From Pleurodeles waltl (lineage: Eukaryota > Chordata > Amphibia > Caudata > Salamandridae), in contig NC_090450.1 in assembly GCF_031143425.1 (NCBI RefSeq), positions 168,013,486-168,077,485 of the forward strand: DNA of 64,000 nt, written 5' to 3'. Of the stretch, positions 43,835-52,893 are shown in pieces (positions within the stretch are counted from its first letter, which is position 1; each line of letters starts with the position of its first letter). A model generated the notes under the pieces. It had not been told where the DNA came from. It worked only from the letters and a program-made list of their open reading frames with translations, and searched no databases. Position numbers and translations under genes: made by a program.

Positions 43835-44310
43835 AGCGGTGCTTGAGTTGGCGGTGCTTGCCATTTTCAGCGGTGCTTGCCATGGCGATCTTTGCCCTGT
43901 TCAGCGGTGCTTGCCCTGTTCAGCGGTGCTTGACTTTGCAGTCTCTGACCTGTGCAGCGGTGCTTGCCATGGCGATCTTTGCCCTGTTCAGCGGTGCTTG
44001 CCCTGTTCAGCGGTGCTTGCCATGGTGGTCTATGCCCTGTTCAGCAGTGCTTGACTTTGCTGTTTCTGACCTGTGCAGCGGTGCTTGCCATGGCGGTCTT
44101 TGCCCTGTTCAGCGGTGCTTGCCATGGCGGTCTTTGCCCTCTTCAGCGGTGCTTGCCCTCTTCAGCGGTCTCTGACCTGTTCAGCGGTGCTGCCCTGTTC
44201 AGCGGTGCTGTCCATGGCAGTCTTTGCCCTGTTCAGCGGTGCTTGCCCTGTTCAGGGGTGCTTGACTTTGCTATCGCCGACCTGTGCAGCGGTGTGTGCC
44301 ATGGCGGTCC
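43835..44310. repeat. GCGGTGCTTGCC minisatellite
   Basis: Irregular units of about 19-34 bp built on CAGCGGTGCTTGCC(ATGGCGGTCTTTG)CCCTGTT. More than 15 copies of GCGGTGCTTG-like words. It borders the stop codon of the nested minus-strand Myb-like gene, so it would lie in that gene's 3' UTR. Confidence 0.85.
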
Positions 44311-44311
44311 C

Positions 44312-46911
44312 TCATTGCCCAGCGGGGCTGTGGCTGCCGGGGCCCTCCTGGCCACTGACTCCGGAGTTGGTCTCCTGACCAGTGACGATGGTGCTGCCCT
44401 CCTGGGCACTGACTCTGGCGTTGGTCTCCTGACCAGTGACGATGGGGCTGGCGGTGGCGTCTTGGGCAGCAGGGAGCATGGCGGCCTTCTCCGCCGTGCT
44501 GCTCTTCCCAGACTTTGGAGTCTTCTTGTGCCCCTTCACCACCTTGGGAGGAGTCACAGCTGACTCAACACCCCCCCCCGGACCCTTGTGGGCAGCTTTG
44601 CCGGCAAGTGTCTTCTCCCATTCCCGTCGGGCACTGTCCAACTTCTGGTGCTTCACAGGGGGTGGACTGGCAGTGCTTTGGCTCCGTGTCACACTGGCTG
44701 ACCTGGTGCCCGGTGCACTCCACATACCTGGAACAGACACCACTGGTACCAGAATCTTTTTGGCTGAGGTGCTACTACGGGACCTATGAATTGGAGGGGG
44801 GGGGGATGGGGCAGAGGTCAAGGTTGCTCAGGAAAAGTTTCTGGCGAACACTGGGACGGGTAGCTGGAGGGGGTCCGGGAGTGGAGGAAGAGGAGGTGGT
44901 TGTAGGAGGTGTAACTTTTGGTGATTTGGGTGCAGGTGCATGTTCTGGAGGCTGTCGTGAGGGGGATGGCTGTTGGGTGTGTGTGTGCCCGCGTTTGTGT
45001 ACTTTGGGAGGGGGTGTCACAGACACACTGGGAGAGGACACAGGGGAAGTGTAAATGGTAGTGGGGGTGGTGAGTGCAGGTGAGCGGGGTGTGGTGCTGG
45101 GTGTTCTGGTGCGAGTCCTAGTGTCTGTTGTGGTAGTGCATGCAAGTGAGAGTGTAGACGACACTGGGAGGGAGGAGGGCAACGACGAGGAGGGGGACAC
45201 AGTGGAGGCAGTGGATGTTGCTGTGTCTGTATGTGGGTGATGCTTGTGTGAATGCCTGTGGGATGTGTGGTGCCTATGTTTGCCTGAGCTGCCCTTGTGT
45301 GTTGAGGTGTGTGCAGGCTGGTCTGATGGTGTGCTTGGGATAGGTTGAGGTACAGGGGATTGGGTCTGGGTGGAGGAAGTTGGAGGGAGGAGGCTAGACA
45401 CAGGGACAATGGCTGCCATCAGTGCTGAGGCCAGAGATTGCAGGGTTCGATGATGGGCAGCCTGACCAGAATGAATTCCCTCCAGGAATGCATTGGTGTG
45501 TTGCAACTCCCTCTCTACACCCTGGATGGCATTCAGAATGGAAGACTGCCCAACAGTGAGTGACCTGAGGAGGTCAATGGCCTCCTCACTGAGGGCAGCA
45601 GGGGTGACAGGGGCAGGGGCTGAGGTGCCTCGGGTGAAGGTGATGCCCACCCTCCTGGGTGAGCGGGCACGGGGCAAAGGCTGAGGGGCTGCTGGGAGGG
45701 CGGTGCTGGTAGGGGGTGTGGCGGCTGTACCTGTAGAAGTGGGGGGCACAGATGGTGCCGCCACCACAAGGGAGCTCCCATCGAGGACAAGTCCGTGTCG
45801 CTGGTTGCTGATCCGCTGACCGCCGTGAAGCTCCCATCGCCCTCCGTCCCACTGGTGTATTCGGAGTCCATGGTGTGGCCCTCCATGGCCATGTGGGACG
45901 CAGCCCCCTCGTGCTCCGGTGCCCCTGTACCTCCGCCTGATGATGCTGATGCACAATAGAACAGGGAGAGCACAAAAAGGGGTGGGGAAACAGAATAAAG
46001 GCAGGTTGAGTGCATGGCTTACCGCTACCATTGGCGGACAATACAGACACAGCTGCTCCCTGCACTACGCCATGCTTTTGGCCTCTACAGATGCAGTTCC
46101 TGGGATATGGCCTACTTGCCTATGAGTGTCATCTGCCCACATAGATGACACAGGGGCATGTATGGCTGTTTTTGGCACTCTACAGAGGTGGGGTGGAGTG
46201 GCACATTGCCTGCATTATGGAGGGCCCTAGCCTACGGAACTCGCACTGGCCTAGGGAAACCCACAGCCCTCCTCCCCCTCCCAGACCCCTCCACTGCGCG
46301 CAAAGTCAGCAGAATGTGAGTGTACTCACCCCCTTGTGTCTGCTGTGATGCCCTCATGCGCCCATCCAACTCAGGGTAGGCCACCGCCAGGATCCGGAAC
46401 ATCAGGGGGGTCATGGTTCGACGGGCACCCCTCCCACGTTGGGAGGCCATCCCCAGCTGAGCCTCTGCCGTCTTCTTGCTCCAGCGGCGAATGTCCTCCC
46501 ATCTTTCACAGCAGTGAGTGCTCCGTCTCTGGTGGACCCGCAGGGTCCGGACGTCCTTGGCGATGGCACGCCAAATATCCTTCTTCTGGTGGGCGCTGAC
46601 CTACATGACATGTACAGGGGAAGAAAAGAAGTCATTACCAACTGCATCATCAAAGTGAGTGGTCCACATCCCTACCCTTGCCATGTGGCACATGCATTCA
46701 CAGTCCTTCATGCTCGCATAACTCTGCCCCCTTCCTACTTACAACCAGCCCTCTGCACCCAGGCATAGCCCATACAACTTGCACCCTATGTAGTCACCTG
46801 TTGGTCTGGAGGACCGTAGAGTAGCGTGTACTGTGGGAGGACCCCATTCACAAGCTTCTCCAACTCCTGTGCAGTGAAGGCAGGGGCCCTTTCCCCAGAC
46901 GCACGTGCCAT
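44312..46911 (-). pseudogene. Myb/SANT-like DNA-binding gene B, three exons, nested in transposase intron
   Basis: Likely the Harbinger partner protein that binds element DNA. Exon 1 is 46911-46798 (114 nt, MARASGERAPAFTAQ start, donor CAG|GTGACT). Exon 2 is 46600-46330 (271 nt, acceptor GTAG, donor GG|GTGAGTA). Exon 3 runs from 45945 (acceptor ATCAG) to the stop at 44314-44312. Phases 0 and 1 match across both introns. Exons 1-2 give a trihelix-type domain with W residues in KKDIWRAIAKDV, ERWEDIRRW and a basic GRGARR stretch. Exon 3 is Pro/Ser/Thr-rich, with a coiled-coil-like segment (EEAIDLLRSLTVGQSSILNA...), a His-rich patch (HRHHTSHRHSHKHH) and an 18-residue duplication (TGQETN units). 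Two frame changes, near 45790 and at a G11 run near 44795, disable it. Confidence 0.8.
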
Positions 46912-47358
46912 TGTCTCTTCCAGACCGAAGTCACAGCAGCACTTGCAGTGTAGGTCCTCTCCTGTCGAAGATCAGGTATCGAGTGATTGAACAGATAGAA
47001 AATGGCAGTGACGTCCGCTGCGGTGCGTATCATCACCGGCGGCGCACTTCGTCATTGGCTCCTGGGACCCATAGGGTCCCATGTTAACCAATGCAGCATT
47101 GCGCCACGGTCTTCGACCGCCTACCGCAACGGTGTACAACGCCAGCGCAGTTACCTCACATCCCATTGTCCCACTTTAGAGGTCAGCAGCCGCCATTTCA
47201 GGGGCCCACATGGCTTCATTTACAACTGCGTCACACATACCTAGGCCTGGACTCAACACACATACAGGAAGATTTTTGTATTTTGTGTAGTGTTCCGTAT
47301 AGCTGTGGGTACATACCTTACAATTGGTTGACTCTGTGGTCACTGTTGTCCTTCCTAG

Positions 47359-48385
47359 GCACCGTCAGCTGGGACATGTGAGGAAAGGGTGGAATCCTCC
47401 AGTGTACTGACCGCTGGTCGACCTGTTGACAATGGAGGAGTGACATTTAATCATCACCTACAGGTTTGACCGTGCCACAATCCAGGAACTGTGTACCCAG
47501 TTGGAGCCACATCTGATGTCATCAATCCGCCATCCCACAGGTATCCCCCCTCAGGTGCAGGTGCTGTCAGTACTCCATTTCCTAGCAAGTGGATCATTTC
47601 AGACAACAGTGGCCATGGCATCAGGGATGTCCCAGCCTGTTTTCTAACGTATTGTCCAGAGTGTTGTCTGCCCTGCTGAAACACGTGAGGAGCTACATCG
47701 TTTTCCCTCAGGTGGAGGATTTGGCTACAGTGAAAGGTGACTTCTATGCCCTGGAACATATCCCTAACATCATAGGTGCCATTGATGGTACCCATGTGGC
47801 TTTGGTCCCCCCCACAGGAGTGAACAGGTGTACAGGAACCAGAAGAGTTATCATTCCATGAATGTAGAGATGGTATGTTTGGCAGACCAGTACATCTCCC
47901 AGGTAAATGCTATGTTCCCTGGCTCAGTGCATGACGCTTACATCCTGTGGAATAGCAGCATCCCTTATGTGATGGGTCAACTCCAGAGGCACCGTGTGTG
48001 GCTATTAGGGGACTCTGGTTACCCCAACCTGTCATGGCTATTGACCCCAGTGAGGAATCCCAGGACCAGGGCAGAGGAACGCTACAATGAGGCCCATGGG
48101 CGGACTAGGAGGGTGATAGAATGCACCTTCGGCCTCCTGAAGGCCAGGTGCCTCCATATGAAAGGTGGTTCCCTATTCTACTCACCAAGGAAGGTGTGCC
48201 AGATCATCATCGCCTGCTGGATGCTGCACAATCTTGCTTTGCGACGCTAAGTGCCTTTTCTGCAGGAGGATGGTCCAGATGACGGTGTTGTGCCAGCTGT
48301 GGAGCCTGTGGACAGTGATGAGGAGGAAGCAGAGCAAGAAGACATTGATAACAGGGACTCTGTCATACAGCAATATTTCCAATGA
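47359..48385 (+). pseudogene. HARBI1-like transposase, exon 2 (catalytic), broken
   Basis: Cuts and inserts the element using a DDE nuclease. In frame with exon 1 after acceptor CTTCCTAG|G. The catalytic residues are D in IIGAIDGTHVAL, D in WLLGDSGYPN and E in RRVIECTFGLLKAR, the HARBI1/DDE_4 arrangement. Damage: TGA at 47408 and 47441, a frame change near 47645, another near 47820 (just after GTHVALVPPTG), and TAA at 48248. After that TAA the same frame stays open to TGA 48383-48385 and encodes an acidic tail (about 45 residues rich in D/E), the expected C-terminus of such transposases. The gene is convergent with the downstream Myb-like gene. With exon 1 the ancestral protein would be about 370 residues. 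Confidence 0.88.
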
Positions 48386-48671
48386 CACACAGGTGAGAAT
48401 TTTTTTTTACTATTATATTTACTTGCACACTTCTACCTCTATCCTGTCTGTCAATTTGAAGCAGTATTTGCTAACTGAGTGGTACATTTCCATTACGGTT
48501 TCACAGGTGTGGTTACCAACGTGTGTCATCTGCTTGCATCCTTCATGGGCTTGTGATGTGTTACATAGGTATGTTGACATTACATTTTCGAACGGATTTT
48601 GTCATTGTCATAGATAATACACATTTTCAAAATCACAGACTGACTCCAGATTGTTTTGTGGTTCAAGGGTG

Positions 48672-48677
48672 TTTATT
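48672..48677 (-). terminator. Candidate polyadenylation signal for Myb-like gene A
   Basis: TTTATT on the plus strand is AATAAA on the minus strand, about 240 bases after the gene's stop codon. It is placed so that transcripts of the convergent transposase and Myb genes would not overlap much. Confidence 0.5.
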
Positions 48678-48913
48678 GAAGTGCTAATTATTGGAGGGGG
48701 TGGCAAAATGGTGATGGGTGATGGTGGAGGAATGTCCATGGCAGAGTCCAGTCTATTAGTCTCACAGGTGCACTGCCCATATGGGCATAGGAAGTGGAGC
48801 TGGGGCAGTTCCAATATGGACAGGGTAACAAAGTGGAACATTGGGATGACAATCAGGGTGGTCTCATTTCCTGGCGAGGGTCTTGCCATTTTGCTCTGTC
48901 TTGTTCCTGGATC

Positions 48914-50397
48914 TCAGGGACCACTTGCGGGGTGGCTGTCCGTCTGCAGGGGGTGGGGTGCTGGTGTGGTGTTCCTGTGGCGGGCGTCCTGTCCACTAGC
49001 GTCGGCGGAGGTGGTGGGCAGTTCATCGTCCAGGCTAGTGTCAGGGGCCCCTTGGAGTGCCACGGTGTCCCTCATGGTCTTCTGTATGTCCTTCAGCACC
49101 CCTATGATGGTGCCCAGGGCGAAGCTGATGGTTCTGAGCTCCTCCCTGAACCCCAAATACTGTTCGTCCTGCATGCACTGGGTCTCCTGAAACTTGGCCA
49201 GGACCGTAGCCATCGTCTCCTGGGAGTGGTGGTAGGCTCCCATGATGGAGGAGAGTGCCTCGTGGAGAGAGGGTTCCCTGGGCCTGTCCGCCCCCTGTCG
49301 CACAGCAGCCCTCCCAGTTCCTCTGTGTTCCTGTGCCTCCGTCCCCTGGACCGTGTGCCCACTGCCACTGCCCTCAGGTCCCTGTTGTTGTTGGGGTGGT
49401 GGGTTATCCTGGGTTCCCTGTAGTGGTGGACACACAGCTGATTGAGGTGTCCTGGGTACGGAGGTATGGGCCCGCTGGGTGGGTGCTGTGCTGGTGTTAC
49501 CAGAGGGTGGAAGGTCAGTGTTGGGCTGTGCCTGTGCGAGGAGAACCGACTGTCCCGAGGCCCACGATGGTCCGGGCTGGTCATCTGGATCCAGTTGGCC
49601 AGAGCTGCTGTCATCACTATGGGCCTCTTCTGTGGGTGGGGTGGAGATGTCTGGACCCTCCTGTCTGGTGACGTTGGGTAGTGGTCCTGCAGGGGTGTAA
49701 AAGCATGATTATTGCATCTGTGTGTGTCATGGTGTGCAATAGGTGGGTGAGCGTGTACCCCTGTGCTAGCATTCCTGTGTGGGGGCTTGTGTGATGATGG
49801 TTGGGGGGATGTTATTGGTATGTGCAGTGGGCATGGTTTAGTGAGGGGTGTCCATGCTTTGCTGTGTCATGCAGGGCTTGGTGTTGGGATGGGTGGTTTG
49901 TGTTATTAGTACATTAGTGAGGAGTTGGAGCGATAGGGGAGGGGGAGGGGGTGAGTGTGGGGGGGGTGGGATAGCATGCAGTTAGGGTGGGGGATATGAT
50001 AGTTAAGATTTGACTTACCAGTGTCCATTCCTCCACCGACTCCTCTGAGGCCCTCTGGATGCATAATGGTCAAGACCTGCTCCTCCCATGTTGTTAGTTG
50101 TGTGGGAGGAGGTGGGGGTCCGCCGCCAGTCCGCTGAATCGCGATGTTGTGCCTGGAGACCACTGAACGCACCTTCCCCCGTAGGTCGTTTCACCGCGTC
50201 CTGATGTCCTCCCGATTTCTTGGGTGCTGTCCCACTGCGTTGACCCTGTCGAAGATTCTCCGCCATAGCTCCATCTTCCTAGCTATAGAGGTGTGCTGCG
50301 CCTGTGATCCAAATAGCTGTGGCTCTACCCGTACGATTTCCTCCACCATAACCCTGAGCTCCTCCTCCGAAAACCTGGGGTGTCTTTGGCGTGCCAT
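48914..50397 (-). pseudogene. Myb/SANT-like DNA-binding gene A, two exons
   Basis: In PIF/Harbinger elements a Myb-like protein carries the transposase into the nucleus and to the termini. Exon 1 is 50397-50019, from ATG (MARQRHPRFSEEELRVMVEE), with the helix-turn-helix segment MELWRRIFDRVNAVG and an in-frame TGA at 50193-50191 in place of a conserved tryptophan position. It ends at donor CTG|GTAAGTC. Exon 2 starts at 49686 after acceptor CCCTGCAG and stops at 48916-48914. The one-base phase agrees across the junction and exon 2 has no internal stop. Exon 2 is Gln/Pro/Ser-rich, followed by a helical, coiled-coil-like region (ETMATVLAKFQETQ to TIIGVLKDIQKTMRD). Length about 383 codons. The single TGA is the only visible lesion. 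Confidence 0.85.
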
Positions 50398-50998
50398 GGG
50401 GTGGTGTAGGTGGTGTGTGTGGGGTGTATTTGGTGATGAGTGTGGTGATGTGTAGTGGTGTGTGGTATTTTGTGCGTGGATTTTGTGTGGGTGATGGTGT
50501 TGTGTGCCTCTGTGTGGTGGGGTTGCCTATTGCTGTGCTGTCTCTCTGTCGCCTTCGTCTCTAATTTTTGGTCGTAGGGGTTTGTGGGTGATGTGGGTGT
50601 GTGTTTTATATTGTAATGGGTGTGTGGGAGTGGTGTTTGTATGTGTATCAGGTGTGTGTATTTTGAATTGTCCAATGTGGGGTGTTTTGGAGATGTGTGT
50701 GTATTTTGAGCGCGGCGGTGTGTACCGCCAATGGAATACCGCGGTTGAAAGACCGCCGCGTGGATTCGTGTGTCGTAATAGCATGGGCGTGTTTCTGTTG
50801 GTGTGACGGTGGAGGTTTTGTTTTCGCCAGTTTATCACTGACCTTTGGTGTGGCGGACTTGTGTGGGTGTCTGAGTTTCGGCGGATTCCGAGATGTGTGT
50901 CATAATAGCTGTGGCTGAATTCCGCGGCCGCGGCGGTGTATTGGCGGTCTTCTGCACGGCAGTAAGTGGCTTTTACCGCCAATGTTGTAATGACCCCC

Positions 50999-51001
50999 AT
51001 T
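50999..51001. repeat. Harbinger target duplication, right (ATT)
   Basis: Pairs with 42357-42359. Confidence 0.8.
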
Positions 51002-52589
51002 ATGTCAGGGTGAAGTGTAAAAGCAGGATGAGGTGAAATCAGGGCTTAGGTGGGACAGGTACTGCCAGGTCGGGCACTGGCAACAATTAACAAGCATTTT
51101 CAATGCAACGGGGCGCGCATTTGATCGACTTAGAACTAATTTCGTTGTAAACTCCTAACAAGACTTTTCTTGAAACAAATTAAAAGAAAAAAAAAACAGC
51201 ACGATCGATCTATGTAAAATGCAGTGCGGTCGTACTGAAATTGAAAATGTAAAAAACGGAGCATGATCGCGCTATGTAAACCCCAGCACGATCGCGCTGC
51301 GGGGAAAATAAACAGATAAAGTAGTCCAGAAACCCGGGCTGAAAACATCGAGCCTCGAATGGTTTCAGTACTTTACCGGTGCTGTGTGGGTGGGCTAAAC
51401 AACAGAAAGGGCATGACGTATGCATGCCTTTAACAAATGAAAGCAAGCAGATTTTAAAGAGAAAGCCCAGGAACCAATGAAAGTGACGTGTGTGACCTTG
51501 GCGTCGTTTGAAGCCCAAAGAGAGATTACATCATGGACGGAGCACTTTGCGCTCGCTCATAAAAAAAGGTGGCTGAAACGGTTCCCTTTAGGGTGCTATG
51601 TTCATCCCCGTAATTACCTGTGTCGAAATACATAAAGGGTAGCAGGCTGAACAAATAAAATCTTTCCCTGAGTGATTGACAGACATGGGGGTGGTTAATC
51701 ACTAATAAGAGCAAATGTAAATAACAGTGTGCTGATATAGGAAAGATTAGAACACAATGGTGCACAAATTCCTTATGTGGTGTGGTGTGGTGGTCAACCT
51801 ACAGGAGTGATTAATTAATGCTGATTACAGCACTTGGAATCACGCAAATTAGATCAATTGCAGCAGCATAAAGGTACAGTTATGGGTGAATAACATAGGG
51901 CCTAGTGTTCCTCCACTAGAAACTAGTAAAGCAAAGTCGCAGACAAAAAGCTGCCTGGCAAAGGGAGACAGTCAGATGATGAATGGTGATCCGTGAGCCC
52001 TACAAAACAGACAAAATTATTGGATTGTTTAGAAGTTGTGACATTCGTTTCTAATGATTCTTTCTGTTTACAATCAATATAAATGATTGGCATTGCCCCT
52101 CAGAATTATATGTGCAATTTGTGAGATGTTTTACTGCATCTCATAAATAAATACCTTCTTTTCTGCTAGTTTTAGTTATTCTTTGCATAGTAAGGCTTTA
52201 TGAATCTGTGAGATACAGAATTTGTGATCTAGACTTAATTGCATAATTGCTTTAAAAAAATTCCTGGTCATGCACCTTTTAGAGATCCCCATTTTTTGTC
52301 TTGTAGGTTCCATCTGAACTCAACCCTAATCACCCTCAATGTTATTCAGTGGTACTGGGAAGTGACTTTCATTATTCTTAAGGTCAAATGTAAAATCCCT
52401 TTAACCAACATTTTATTCACAGGTAATTTAGACTACGACAACATAAAATAGATACACTCTTTCAAATCTCAATCCCAATTCAGAAAGGGTGGGATCTGTT
52501 TTCTTGTGAAAAGATATCAGTTAGGCCTGCTGAATTTCTGCAGCCCTTATTGTTATGGGTGTTCCTAAGAGATTGTCTTGAACGTACAA
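51002..52589. other. Intergenic DNA with a GATCG motif cluster
   Basis: Between 51200 and 51305, GCACGATCGATCTATGTAAA, GCATGATCGCGCTATGTAAA and GCACGATCGCGCTGCGG recur with GATCG cores; a CpG-containing patch in a CpG-poor surrounding. The rest has no recognisable element. Confidence 0.45.
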
Positions 52590-52893
52590 CACAACCTAGG
52601 ACTGGCCTACCTCAACCACCGCATCACCTTCTATCCCCCCCAGACCACTCAACAAACACTAGCCACCGTACCCCTCATTGAAAGGACCTCGGCTGGTGAG
52701 AGATCCTTTGCCTAACTCACAGCAAAGAGCTGGAACAACCTGCCCCTGCACCTCAGGCAGTCTTAATTGCTACCGCAATTCAGGAAGGACCTTAAAACCT
52801 GGCTCTTCAACTCCAACTCAGGAGACAAAGACCCTTAGCATGTTGAGACCCTTACGGGTGAGTAGTTGCACCCTATAAACCCTGATTTGAATT
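52590..52893 (+). mobile_element. CR1/L2-like LINE 3' end, 5'-truncated
   Basis: The frame starting near 52601 encodes the extreme C-terminus of a CR1/L2-type reverse transcriptase: GERSFA, then KSWNNLPLHLRQS and QFRKDLKTWLFN, with TAA stops at two places. A short 3' UTR ends CCTATAAACCCTGATTTGA, like the repeat-type tails of these LINEs. Too short to decide between CR1 and L2. Confidence 0.7.

Larger units (their letters stand above)
42360..50998 (+). mobile_element. PIF/Harbinger DNA transposon with three genes, 8,639 bp
   Basis: Terminal inverted repeats of 23 bp (42360-42382 and 50976-50998) match at 21 of 23, starting GGGGGTCATTACAAC. A 3-bp target duplication ATT lies at 42357-42359 and 50999-51001, typical of PIF/Harbinger. 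Inside are a spliced HARBI1-like transposase on the plus strand and two spliced Myb/SANT-like genes on the minus strand. Every gene carries stops or frameshifts, so the copy is inactive, but exon borders and protein domains are clear. Known autonomous Harbinger elements usually carry two genes (transposase and one Myb-like protein); a third gene is unusual. Two minisatellites sit inside the transposase intron. Confidence 0.92.

Noticed and set aside
43201..44054. Long ORFs of 178-211 codons on the plus strand
   Set aside because: Produced by the 64-bp minisatellite and the GCGGTGCTTGCC array, which happen to lack stops in every forward frame.
44436..45054. Plus-strand ORFs opposite Myb gene B
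   Set aside because: Shadow frames of the Pro/Ser/Thr-rich minus-strand exon, which has spliced continuity and a recognisable protein.
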